Shown here in pieces: positions 1 to 6,792 of a stretch of 10,196 bases of DNA. Under the pieces are notes generated by a model. It saw nothing but the letters and a program-made list of their open reading frames with translations. It had not been told where the DNA came from and ran no database searches. How positions within the stretch are numbered: the first letter of the stretch is position 1; the number at the start of each line of letters is the position of its first letter. This DNA comes from JAUWMI01 sp964454265 (lineage in GTDB: Bacteria; Sumerlaeota; Sumerlaeia; MWCT01; JAUWMI01), in contig CAYVXD010000144.1 of the NCBI GenBank assembly GCA_964454265.1, positions 1 to 10,196 of the forward strand, given 5' to 3'. The position numbers and the translations under genes were made by a program.

Positions 1-2
1 AA

Positions 3-95
3 GAACAGATTGTTATGAACGTAATCCTATCTGCAAAAGCCCAAGGAACTAGTGTTTACCATGTGTTTCGATCGTTATTTTGCCACCCTATCTGA
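3..95 (+). CDS. Possible 3' tail of an upstream gene (partial, weak)
   Basis: One forward frame is open from the window edge to a TGA at 93-95, giving 30 residues that start EQIVMNVILSAKAQ. It could be the end of a gene that begins left of the window. The fragment has no recognisable motif, and an open frame of this length is expected by chance. The other two forward frames close earlier. I list it only because the edge could cut a gene here. The rest of the stretch up to the miaB promoter (96-198) shows no gene, RNA or clear terminator. Confidence 0.15.
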   Translation, partial: EQIVMNVILSAKAQGTSVYHVFRSLFCHPI

Positions 96-198
96 CAAAC
101 AACCTCAGGTAGTGACGTGCGCGGGTCCTCCACAGTGGTAAAATCGAGCTAGCCAATGTCCGAAGAGAAAGTCAATCACTTTTGCTGAGCATCCAACC

Positions 199-227
199 TT
201 GACAATTGCCAGACCTAACCCTATGCT
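199..227 (+). promoter_or_regulatory. Sigma70-type promoter of miaB
   Basis: A perfect -35 hexamer TTGACA (199-204) is followed by a 17-nt spacer and a -10 hexamer TATGCT (222-227, four of six matches). This predicts transcription starting near 234-236. The in-frame TTG at 231 would then lie upstream of or at the transcript start, so the first usable start codon of miaB is the ATG at 276, leaving a leader of about 40 nt. This is read from the consensus match alone. The spacing and the position just ahead of a housekeeping gene make it convincing. Confidence 0.65.
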
Positions 228-275
228 TTTTTGGTCTTTTCAGATAGCAAATGGGGAGCAGATTTCTCAGGCCAT

Positions 276-1607
276 ATGGTTTTGCAAAATGGTGCGACAC
301 GTTATTGTATTATTACCTACGGCTGCCAGATGAATGATTCCGATTCGGAGATCATTGGGGCGATGCTGGCTGCCAGGGGATGGGAGCGTGTGTCTGGAGA
401 GGCCGAAGCGGATGTTGTGCTGGTCAACACCTGCACGGTGCGGCGATCTGCTGAACAGCGCGCACTGGGGCGAATCAGCCAGTTGCAGCGGCTGAAGCAG
501 CTGCGCCCGGAGATGATCATCTGCGTCTGTGGTTGTCTTGCGCAGCAGCAAGGCCAAGAGTTGCTGCGACGCGCCCCGTACGTTGACCTTGTCGTTGGCA
601 CGCGGGATCTGGCACGCCTGCCACAGCTGCTTGAAGAGGTTGACTCCACGGGAAAGAAAATTGTAGCTACGGACAGTCTCGAACGGCCTGTTCAGTATGA
701 GGCACCAATCGTTCGTCCTGCTCAATTAAAAGCATTGGTCACGATCATGTATGGCTGCAATAATTTTTGCAGCTATTGTATTGTGCCGTACGTGCGGGGT
801 CGGGAAGTGAGTCGCCCGAAGCCCGAGATCATTGCAGAAATTCGGGATCGGGTATCAACCGGCGGGTGTAAAGAGGTTCTCCTTCTCGGGCAGAACGTGA
901 ATTCTTATTGCAATGGAGACGTTGACTTCCCGGACCTGCTGGCAGAGGTAGCTCAAATTGAAGGACTGGAGCGCATTCGCTACATAACGTCGCACCCAAA
1001 GGATGCATCGCTGAAGTTAATAGAGCAGGTTGCTGAACTTGCCACTGTATGTGAAAACTTTCATCTACCCGCGCAAGCTGGCAGTAACCGCATCCTCGAG
1101 CGGATGAATCGCCACTATACACGCGAGGACTATCTCGGTTTGGTGGGGGAAATTCGCTCCCGAATTCCTCATGCCGTGATTAGCACGGATCTCATGGTTG
1201 GATTTCCGGAAGAAACCGAGGCTGATTTCAACGATACGATGGAGCTAGTTGAACAGGTGCGCTGGGATTCGGCATTCATGTTTATGTACACACCGAGGCC
1301 GGGGACACGTGCCGCACAGTGGGAAGATTCTGTGCCAATGGAATTGAAGAAAGAGCGGCTCGCACGACTGATTCAGCGCCAGGAGAAGATCAGCGAAGCG
1401 AAGAATCAGGCATTGATCGGTCACGTTGAGGAGGTGCTTGTAGAGGGCTACTCAAAGCGGTCGCGCAAGCAGATGATGGGGCGTACACGCGGCGACAAGG
1501 TGGTGATTGTTCCCGGCGACGAACAGTTGATTGGCCGAATTGTCTCAGTTCGAATTTCCGGCGCTTCGGCGCACACGTTGTTTGGGGAGCTGATTAGCGG
1601 ACAATAA
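276..1607 (+). CDS. miaB: tRNA-2-methylthio-N6-dimethylallyladenosine synthase MiaB
   Basis: MiaB is a radical-SAM methylthiotransferase. It converts i6A-37 to ms2i6A-37 in tRNAs that read codons beginning with U. All three family domains are present. The N-terminal MTTase domain carries three cluster cysteines, in TYGCQMN, NTC and CGCLAQ (residues 17, 53 and 87 counted from the ATG at 276). The central radical-SAM domain has the CxxxCxxC cluster site in YGCNNFCSYC (cysteines 161, 165, 168). A C-terminal TRAM domain for RNA binding covers roughly the last 65 residues. The length of 443 aa fits the family. The frame stays open back to a TTG at 231, but the promoter at 199-227 and the usual short distance from the N-terminus to TYGCQMN favour 276. 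The ribosome binding site there is weak (CAGG, 4 nt upstream). Paralogues RimO and MtaB are less likely given the TYGCQMN motif and the TRAM-domain form. Confidence 0.95.
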   Translation: MVLQNGATRYCIITYGCQMNDSDSEIIGAMLAARGWERVSGEAEADVVLVNTCTVRRSAEQRALGRISQLQRLKQLRPEMIICVCGCLAQQQGQELLRRAPYVDLVVGTRDLARLPQLLEEVDSTGKKIVATDSLERPVQYEAPIVRPAQLKALVTIMYGCNNFCSYCIVPYVRGREVSRPKPEIIAEIRDRVSTGGCKEVLLLGQNVNSYCNGDVDFPDLLAEVAQIEGLERIRYITSHPKDASLKLIEQVAELATVCENFHLPAQAGSNRILERMNRHYTREDYLGLVGEIRSRIPHAVISTDLMVGFPEETEADFNDTMELVEQVRWDSAFMFMYTPRPGTRAAQWEDSVPMELKKERLARLIQRQEKISEAKNQALIGHVEEVLVEGYSKRSRKQMMGRTRGDKVVIVPGDEQLIGRIVSVRISGASAHTLFGELISGQ

Positions 1608-1616
1608 TAAAGCACG

Positions 1617-1634
1617 GCCGGTTGCTTTTCCGGC
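1617..1634 (+). terminator. Weak hairpin after miaB
   Basis: GCCGG (1617-1621) can pair with CCGGC (1630-1634) around an 8-nt loop, ten bases past the miaB stop codon. No run of T follows, so it does not meet the usual form of an intrinsic terminator. It may be a processing or pausing structure, or chance. Confidence 0.25.
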
Positions 1635-1702
1635 ATTCTGCGCTCTTATTGAGATTTGTATAGATAACGGTACAACAGAACCTCTTTTTGTTCTATGTGT
1701 GG

Positions 1703-1820
1703 CATCCGCCTAGGCGGATGAATCTACACGGGCAAGTTGGAAATGCGCCTGTGGCGTGATGCCCGTGCCACGTTGAATGGCACAGTTGAAGGCAAAGCAT
1801 TCGCACAAAAATAATGCCTT
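1703..1820. repeat. Cluster of inverted repeats in the miaB-wecA intergenic region
   Basis: The region 1608-1927 has no gene but holds dense symmetry. CATCCGCC/GGCGGATG (1703-1710, 1713-1720) is a perfect 8-bp inverted repeat around TA. CACGGGCA/TGCCCGTG (1727-1734, 1760-1767) forms an 8-bp stem enclosing CGCC/GGCG (1746-1749, 1753-1756). GTGCCA/TGGCAC (1765-1770, 1778-1783) forms another stem with a 7-nt loop that shares bases 1765-1767 with the preceding one, so the two exclude each other. AAGGCA/TGCCTT (1789-1794, 1815-1820) can also pair. It could be a REP-like dispersed palindromic element, a structured leader or small RNA of the downstream operon, or a composite terminator. Only one copy lies in the window, so its dispersal cannot be judged. 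No clear promoter for the next gene is visible in 1608-1927. Confidence 0.5.
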
Positions 1821-1927
1821 CATCGGCTTTGGCTTTTTCTTTATTTATGCGAGAAGCAACAAGAGATATTTTCTCTCATTCTTACAGACGGTAAACTCGC
1901 TGTATTGATGACAAGATTGGATTGGGT

Positions 1928-3049
1928 ATGAACATCTCGTGGGGTATTCTCTATGTTGCAGTGTTCATCCAGGCACTGGTACTTTCGCTAATTCTAACCC
2001 CACTGGCACGGCAGCTGGGGTTGCGGTGGCAGCTCGTTGATCTACCTGATGAGAAGAAGATTCATCGAGACGCAAAAGCCCGCTCAGGTGGGCTTGCAAT
2101 TTTTGCCAGTTTTGTGCTTGTCATTTGTGGTGATCTTGTGCTCTTGAGGCTGATTTCGGAGCACACCGCACTCTTTTCAGCTGATGTGCTTCGCTTCTTT
2201 TCCAATATTCCCGGGATACTGCCGAAATTGGCTGCCATTTTAGTCGGAGGCAGCATCGTCTTTCTGGTCGGTCTCGTTGATGACCGCTATGGTCTTCGTC
2301 CCTACCAGAAGCTGATCTTACAGGTGGCAGCTGCCTTGCCTTTGATTATCGTGAATATTCGCATCGTGATGTTTGTTCCGATTCCGCTGATAGGTGGCAT
2401 TCTGACGGTACTGTGGGTGGTGCTGCTGACGAATTCGTTCAACCTGCTTGACAATATGGATGGGCTTTGCAGCGGCGTAGCAACGATCATTCTGTGCGTG
2501 CTTGCCTTTGTATCTTACAGGTCGGGAGAATTATTCATGGTTGCAATCTTCCTGGCCCTGGCAGGGAGTGTGCTAGGATTCCTCCGCTACAACTTCTATC
2601 CGGCACGCCTGTTCATGGGAGATGGCGGAAGTCTGTTCATCGGCTATATGATCGGGGCGCTGACGATTCTATCAACGTACTATCATCAAGGGGTCCCAAC
2701 AGGCCTGCCAGTACTGATGCCGCTTATCATCCTCGGAGTGCCGATTTTCGACACGGTTACAGTGGTCTTGATTCGCTTAAAAAACGGGAAGCCCATCCTA
2801 AAGGGTGATACAAACCATTTTTCCCACCGATTGGTCTCAATTGGGATGACTCAGGCAGCGGCGGTCGTTTTTATTTACCTGGTGACGTTGTGCGTAGCAC
2901 TCGGGGCGCTCGCGCTACAGTACCTGCGCCTGGGGGCTTCACTGCTCGTCACGTTTCAGACGTTTTTGCTGTTTGTCTTGATTTTTTTGCTGGAACGGGT
3001 TAGCCGAAAAAAGAAAAGTAACGAACACCGAGAAATGAACGAGGGATAG
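1928..3049 (+). CDS. wecA: WecA/TagO-type undecaprenyl-phosphate GlcNAc-1-phosphate transferase
   Basis: This is an integral membrane enzyme of the MraY/WecA family (glycosyltransferase 4). It transfers a sugar-1-phosphate, probably GlcNAc-1-P from UDP-GlcNAc, to a polyprenyl phosphate on the cytoplasmic face and so starts synthesis of O-antigen, teichoic-acid-like or other envelope polysaccharide. All family motifs are present: LPDEKKIH followed by SGGLA, the DD pair in LVGLVDDRYGL (about residues 118-119 from the ATG), NLLDNMDG (about 172-179), FMGDGGS (about 229-235), and the His-containing cytoplasmic loop DTNHFSHRL (about 294-302). About ten hydrophobic segments are spread over the 373 aa, ending in a basic tail. 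The last loop is of WecA/TagO rather than MraY type, which argues against lipid I synthesis. The exact sugar cannot be read. The frame opens at a TTG (1922), but the ATG at 1928 is the more natural start; its ribosome binding site is weak. It shares a unit with the next gene, 4 bp away. Confidence 0.88.
   Translation: MNISWGILYVAVFIQALVLSLILTPLARQLGLRWQLVDLPDEKKIHRDAKARSGGLAIFASFVLVICGDLVLLRLISEHTALFSADVLRFFSNIPGILPKLAAILVGGSIVFLVGLVDDRYGLRPYQKLILQVAAALPLIIVNIRIVMFVPIPLIGGILTVLWVVLLTNSFNLLDNMDGLCSGVATIILCVLAFVSYRSGELFMVAIFLALAGSVLGFLRYNFYPARLFMGDGGSLFIGYMIGALTILSTYYHQGVPTGLPVLMPLIILGVPIFDTVTVVLIRLKNGKPILKGDTNHFSHRLVSIGMTQAAAVVFIYLVTLCVALGALALQYLRLGASLLVTFQTFLLFVLIFLLERVSRKKKSNEHREMNEG
3041..3046 (+). 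promoter_or_regulatory. Ribosome binding site of the OmpA-family lipoprotein gene
   Basis: GAGGGA lies 7 nt before the ATG at 3054 and within the last codons of the preceding transferase gene. This fixes the start at 3054 rather than the second ATG at 3060, and suggests translational coupling of the two genes. Confidence 0.7.
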
Positions 3050-3053
3050 TTCT

Positions 3054-4277
3054 ATGAACATGACACGTTACATTATTCTTCTGGCCTGTGGCATGCTTCT
3101 GCTTGGCTGTCGAGAGCTTCAGACGCTGCGCGACATTCGTGAGAAACAGGATCAGTATATCAAGGAGCTTAAAGAGCGCAATGTGCAATACCAGGAGGCG
3201 TACTATACCCTGGTGGCACAGCGCAACACGGAGGCCGAGCAATTTCGCGAAAAGATCAACGCTTTGGAACGGGAAGTGGCCCGTCTGAACGCTGTACATA
3301 CGGAGCGCGAAAAGGCGCTGGCTGATGCCAATCAGGAGCTGAAACAAACCTTGCAGGAAAAGCTCGGGGAAGCAGCTCAGCATGAGGCGCAGTTGAATCA
3401 ACGCATTGTTCAGCTGCGCAGCGAACTGGCTGAAAAAGAGAAGGAAGTTAGTAGCCTCACAGAGACCCGATCCGCTCTTGAGCAGGAGAAATCTGCCCTC
3501 AACCAGCACATTGCAGAAATTCAGCAGATCGTGACCGAGCATGACAATACCATCAGTCAGCTCAAGGCACAAAGCACCACATTGCAGAATACGCTGACCA
3601 AGCGGGATGAGACGATTGCGAAGCAGAACGAGCGTATTGCATTAATTGAGAAAGAGCTGACGGCAAAGAAGAATATGGAGAAGCAGTTGCAGCAAAAAAT
3701 TGAGGAATACTCAGCGAAGCTCGAAGCCCAGACTTCTACCCAGGAAGAGGTGGAGAAGGCCAAAAAGCGGCTGGAGGAATTGAACAAACAATTGGAGGCG
3801 CTGAAACAGGGGCGACCAGTGGCTGATGAGGAGCTGGCAGCCGCAATTAAAGACGTTCAGGAAGCCCTGAGTACCGAGATTAAGAGCGGTGATGCAGATG
3901 TGATACGCGATAGCCGGGGCATAGTTGTGCGGCTTCCAAGTGACTCTCTCTTTGAGCCCCACTCGGTCATTGTGTCTTCAAATGGCCGAAAGATTCTGAA
4001 CACCCTGGTCGCCCATTTTAATAAGTACGCGGATCATCACATTATTGTTGAAGGGCATACAGATGATCAACCAGTGCTTGATTTGCCGTTCCCAGATAAC
4101 TGGGGCCTGTCGGCCCAACGGGCAAACAATGTGATTCGCTACCTTGTTGAGCGAGGCAAAGTAGATCCGAAACGGATCAAGTCTGGTGCCTGCTCGATGT
4201 TTCAACCCATTGTGTCAAATGCCACGCCAGAAGGGCGTGCAAAAAACCGCCGCGTGGATATTATTCAGACCCCCTAG
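3054..4277 (+). CDS. Lipoprotein with long coiled coil and C-terminal OmpA/MotB-type peptidoglycan-binding domain
   Basis: The protein has 407 aa. Residues 1-18 are a lipoprotein signal peptide ending in the lipobox LLGC, with Cys19 as the lipidated residue. Residues about 22-252 are almost all charged and heptad-like (Glu, Lys, Gln, Leu) and should form a long coiled coil. Residues about 290-405 are an OmpA-type domain with GHTD (Asp337), NWGLSAQRA (Arg356) and the terminal NRRVDI motif. The Asp and Arg match the pair that binds diaminopimelate in E. coli OmpA. The most likely role is to tether a membrane to peptidoglycan across the periplasm, with the coiled coil as a spacer of tens of nanometres if it is continuous. 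Residue 20 after the Cys is Arg rather than Asp, so there is no sign of the inner-membrane retention signal. The partner gene upstream, a polysaccharide-initiating transferase, suggests a joint envelope role, but a specific pathway is inference. Confidence 0.88.
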   Translation: MNMTRYIILLACGMLLLGCRELQTLRDIREKQDQYIKELKERNVQYQEAYYTLVAQRNTEAEQFREKINALEREVARLNAVHTEREKALADANQELKQTLQEKLGEAAQHEAQLNQRIVQLRSELAEKEKEVSSLTETRSALEQEKSALNQHIAEIQQIVTEHDNTISQLKAQSTTLQNTLTKRDETIAKQNERIALIEKELTAKKNMEKQLQQKIEEYSAKLEAQTSTQEEVEKAKKRLEELNKQLEALKQGRPVADEELAAAIKDVQEALSTEIKSGDADVIRDSRGIVVRLPSDSLFEPHSVIVSSNGRKILNTLVAHFNKYADHHIIVEGHTDDQPVLDLPFPDNWGLSAQRANNVIRYLVERGKVDPKRIKSGACSMFQPIVSNATPEGRAKNRRVDIIQTP

Positions 4278-4330
4278 GGTGTCCACGACCGGCCCCATCA
4301 ATTTCGTTTGCTTGCCCGTGTGGTTGCCTT

Positions 4331-4340
4331 NNNNNNNNNN
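4331..4340. other. Assembly gap (10 N)
   Basis: Ten Ns lie in the 174-bp space between the lipoprotein gene and the phosphofructokinase gene. Ten is a conventional scaffold filler, so the true length is unknown and sequence may be missing. Both flanks are non-coding as read. The right flank (4341-4390) is a C/T-biased stretch whose complement would encode a Lys/Glu-rich peptide. Linkage of the genes on either side is therefore less certain than elsewhere. Confidence 0.97.
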
Positions 4341-4451
4341 CTCGGCCTTTGCTTCCTTCTCGCCTTCCTTGGGCTTCTCCTTTGCGCCGAGCAGCGGGGT
4401 TCTCACGCTTTCTGTGTTTCTGGACCTGCAAAGTCTAAGGCAGATATCCCT

Positions 4452-5390
4452 ATGCGCAATATGATTGTCACGGTGACCCTCAATCCAGCGATTGACATGA
4501 ATCTAACGGTGCCCGACTGGCGGTTTGACGATACGAACCGGGCGGTCTCGGTTCGCAAAGACGCAGGGGGCAAGGGAATTAACGTCTCACGGGTTGTGGC
4601 TGAGATGGGTGGGGATACGCATGCACTTTGTTTCCTTGGAGGGCATAGCGGGCGAGAGTTTAATGACCTTCTGCGTGCAAAAGGTATTGAGTTGAAATGT
4701 GTCAGGATCGAAGGCGAGACACGGCTCAACGTGGTGATCACGAATCAGGCTCAGCAGAAACAGATCAAGGTGAATCAGCAAGGGCCCAGAATTAAAAACT
4801 CAGAGTTCAGACGATTTGAACGGTTGCTGAGCCGCGAGCTTCCCGAGGCGGCGTTTGTAGCTTTTTGTGGGAGCTTGCCACCCGGTTTGCCTCACGACAC
4901 GTATCTGCGCCTGGTGGAGCGCGCCAGGCGGCGCAACGTACGAGCAGTTCTGGATGCCGATGGTGAGGTGCTGAAACAGGGAATCCCCGGAAAGCCATTT
5001 CTGCTGAAGCCCAATCGTTACGAACTCGAGCGTCTGATGGGACGCAAGCTCACGTCAGAAGGCGCTGTGATTGATGCAGCCCGGCAGCTTCTTGCTCGCG
5101 GAGTAGAAGTCGTGGTGGTCTCGGACGCAGGGCGACCATGCATCGCAGTAAAAAATCAAGAGGTCTGGATTGGTATTCCTCCGAAAGTAAAAGTCTTGAG
5201 CACTGTTGGTGCTGGTGATTCGTTGATTGCCGGACTGGTGATGAAGTTCGTTGAGGGAAAGCCACTCAGAGAGGCCCTCCGCTATGGAATTGCGCTGGGT
5301 ACGGCAGCAGCAACGACGCCGGATACGCAGCTCTGTTTTCGCAAAGATGTCCCACCAATTTTTAAGTGCGTACGAGTAGAGAAAGGCTGA
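4452..5390 (+). CDS. 1-phosphofructokinase family hexose kinase (FruK/PfkB type, ribokinase superfamily)
   Basis: This cytoplasmic sugar kinase phosphorylates fructose-1-phosphate, fructose-6-phosphate or tagatose-6-phosphate with ATP to give a bisphosphate. Counting from the ATG at 4461, it begins with the family's TLNPAID, has the first PfkB signature in GGKGINVS (36-43), GSLPPG (137-142), KPNRYELE (183-190), and the ATP/anion-hole motif STVGAGDS with catalytic Asp253. Length is 309-312 aa, as usual. GGKGINV resembles FruK, while the C-terminal TQLC in the AGAT-rich end recalls E. coli PfkB, so the substrate is open. No PTS fructose gene is next to it, which weakens a strict FruK role. Two in-frame ATGs (4452, 4461) are possible; AAGG at 4437-4440 favours 4452 slightly. 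The frame stays open upstream to the gap, but that extension is not family-like. It ends 24 bp before the convergent pfkA. Confidence 0.88.
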   Translation: MRNMIVTVTLNPAIDMNLTVPDWRFDDTNRAVSVRKDAGGKGINVSRVVAEMGGDTHALCFLGGHSGREFNDLLRAKGIELKCVRIEGETRLNVVITNQAQQKQIKVNQQGPRIKNSEFRRFERLLSRELPEAAFVAFCGSLPPGLPHDTYLRLVERARRRNVRAVLDADGEVLKQGIPGKPFLLKPNRYELERLMGRKLTSEGAVIDAARQLLARGVEVVVVSDAGRPCIAVKNQEVWIGIPPKVKVLSTVGAGDSLIAGLVMKFVEGKPLREALRYGIALGTAAATTPDTQLCFRKDVPPIFKCVRVEKG

Positions 5391-5414
5391 GGCTGCGTAA
5401 CAACTGTGGAATGC

Positions 5415-6383
5415 CTAAGTCGCCAGGATATGAGCAATCTTGAGCATTTTGCGATCGAACGATTTGCTCTTACGGACGGCTTTGAGTAAAGTAGTAAAGC
5501 GCAGCTGCCCGGCTATAATTCCCACAATGATGTCTGTTTTTCCAGCGCGCAGTGCCATGACAGATTCGTAGCCGAGTCGGCCACCAAGAATTCGGTCCGC
5601 CGCAGTTGGCGAGCCGCCACGCTGTACGTGACCCAGCACGGCAATACGAACTTCGTAGATGTCTTCCAGTGCAAGTCTCTGTGAGATCTTGAATGCGTTC
5701 CCAGCGTCGTCTCCTTCTGCCACGATTACGATGCAACTGCTCTTTCCCCGCGCTTTTGCATTCATAAGAACACGCCGCACTTTGCGCAGGTCAGTCTTTT
5801 CCTCGCGCACGAGAATCTCTTCCGCACCACTGGCAAATCCGACGTATTCGGCAATGTAGCCCGACGTTCGTCCCATTACCTGAACCAGAAACAGACGGTC
5901 GTGTGAGGTGGCGGTGTCGCGCAACTTGTCAATTGCATCGAGCGCGGTATTCACGGCAGTGTCAAATCCCAGAGTGAAATCTGTGCCGTAGAGATCATTA
6001 TCAATGGATGCCGGGAGGCCGATTGTCGGTATGTGGTAGCGCTGGGCCAGGACGTGGGCGCCCGCTAGCGAGCCGTCGCCGCCAATGATGATCATTCCGT
6101 CAATGGCGTGCTTTTTCAGAGTCTGGACGGCGCGTCGTTGTCCCTGGCGGGTTTTAAATTCAAGACACCGGCCTGATTTCAGGATTGTTCCGCCACGATT
6201 AATAATGCCGCCAACTGTACGGCTTGTCATGGCGATTGTATCATCGTTAATCAGGCCACGGAATCCTTTCAAAAAGCCGATAACGGCCATTTTGCGATAA
6301 ATGGCGGTTCGCACGATGGCGCGGATAGCGGTGTTCATCCCCGGCGCATCACCGCCACTTGTGAGCAATCCAATCCGTTTCAT
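5415..6383 (-). CDS. pfkA: ATP-dependent 6-phosphofructokinase PfkA
   Basis: PfkA catalyses the committed glycolytic step, fructose-6-phosphate plus ATP to fructose-1,6-bisphosphate. The 322-aa length matches the bacterial enzyme (E. coli 320). Counting from the ATG at 6383, visible motifs are LTSGGDAPGMN (8-18), the ATP determinant GGDGS (101-105; the Gly after Asp marks ATP rather than pyrophosphate use), the catalytic IDND (Asp128), MGR (170-172) and GHVQRGGSP (His252, Arg255). Arg21 and Arg25 match effector-site arginines of the E. coli enzyme, so allosteric control is plausible. The loop before the catalytic Asp is PASIDND instead of PGTIDND, a conservative change. Two ATGs stand in tandem (6386 and 6383); GAGGGA (complement of 6391-6396) lies 7 nt before the second, and MKRIGLLTSGG is the usual PfkA beginning. 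It is convergent with the other phosphofructokinase and shows no clear terminator between them. Confidence 0.95.
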   Translation of the reverse strand: MKRIGLLTSGGDAPGMNTAIRAIVRTAIYRKMAVIGFLKGFRGLINDDTIAMTSRTVGGIINRGGTILKSGRCLEFKTRQGQRRAVQTLKKHAIDGMIIIGGDGSLAGAHVLAQRYHIPTIGLPASIDNDLYGTDFTLGFDTAVNTALDAIDKLRDTATSHDRLFLVQVMGRTSGYIAEYVGFASGAEEILVREEKTDLRKVRRVLMNAKARGKSSCIVIVAEGDDAGNAFKISQRLALEDIYEVRIAVLGHVQRGGSPTAADRILGGRLGYESVMALRAGKTDIIVGIIAGQLRFTTLLKAVRKSKSFDRKMLKIAHILAT

Positions 6384-6486
6384 CATTCGTTCCCTCTCTT
6401 ATCGGGATTATCGTACTGATGCTGTGAAAGTGAGGATGAAGAATCAAGCAATTTCTCAGAGCCGGTGCTTTTTACGATGAGCAAGG

Positions 6487-6516
6487 AATGTAAATCGGAG
6501 CACTTAGGGGTGTCAG
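6487..6516 (-). promoter_or_regulatory. Possible weak promoter of pfkA
   Basis: Read on the minus strand, CTGACA (complement of 6511-6516) and TACATT (complement of 6487-6492) are separated by 18 nt, giving five of six and four of six consensus matches. Transcription would start near 6480, about 95 nt before pfkA. It is the best candidate I saw in the interval but remains a weak one. Confidence 0.25.
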
Positions 6517-6635
6517 GTGCAAAGCAGCACGAGCGGGGGATGATAGTGCTAATCCCGCGGTATTTGCGAATGGAATTGGCACTTCACATTTTCGCGGCTA
6601 GGAAAACTTCAGGTTGAGGGGTGGGAGGTATAGTA

Positions 6636-6689
6636 ATGAGTATTTATGCGCGGTCACACATGCTTGCTTCGTTGCTGGCATGGCATTGA
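6636..6689 (+). CDS. Very short ORF with strong ribosome binding site (17 aa)
   Basis: GGGAGG at 6623-6628 lies 7 nt before an ATG that opens 17 codons (MSIYARSHMLASLLAWH) and stops at TGA 6687-6689. The spacing is ideal for translation initiation. The peptide matches nothing I know, and the next genes on both sides run on the opposite strand, so a leader-peptide role is unlikely. It could be a small protein, a remnant of a decayed gene start, or chance. Confidence 0.2.
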   Translation: MSIYARSHMLASLLAWH

Positions 6690-6775
6690 AATGGGGCAGG
6701 ATAATTACCTATTCGGGGATTTCTTACTTTTCCCTGTGGGCCTATATGTTTAGAGCTCTTTCCTTTATGTTAGCT

Positions 6776-6792
6776 CCCTATGGCGCATAGGG
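6776..6792 (-). terminator. Hairpin across the stop codon of the last operon gene
   Basis: CCCTATG (6776-6782) and CATAGGG (6786-6792) form a perfect 7-bp inverted repeat with a 3-nt loop. It spans the TAG stop (complement of 6778-6780) of the last minus-strand gene. No T run follows on the transcript strand, so it is not a classical intrinsic terminator. It might stabilise the 3' end of the mRNA. Confidence 0.3.

Larger units (their letters stand above)
6387..6777. other. Intergenic interval without a convincing gene
   Basis: This 391-bp stretch lies between the start of pfkA and the end of the three-gene minus-strand operon. I see no tRNA, no recognisable protein fragment and no intrinsic terminator. 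It contains the pfkA ribosome binding site, the weak promoter candidate and a 17-codon ORF with a strong Shine-Dalgarno (6636-6689). A small palindrome AGAGCTCT lies at 6752-6759. Confidence 0.6.

Noticed and set aside
267..725. Long minus-strand open frame inside miaB (and similar antisense frames elsewhere)
   Set aside because: It is a composition-driven shadow of a clearly identified gene and has no recognisable domain.
1908..1931. Seven-codon ORF ending in TGA that overlaps the ATG of the WecA-type gene
   Set aside because: It has no ribosome binding site and no meaningful peptide. The ATGA overlap at this length is easily chance.
4311..4321. An 11-nt match between the left flank of the N gap and the reverse complement of 1726-1736
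   Set aside because: Matches of this length are expected many times by chance in 10 kb compared with itself.
4308..4451. N-terminal extension of the FruK/PfkB-type kinase through the gap, which would look like a hydrophobic leader
   Set aside because: The frame crosses unknown bases. Family members begin directly at the MIVTVTLNPA region and are cytoplasmic.
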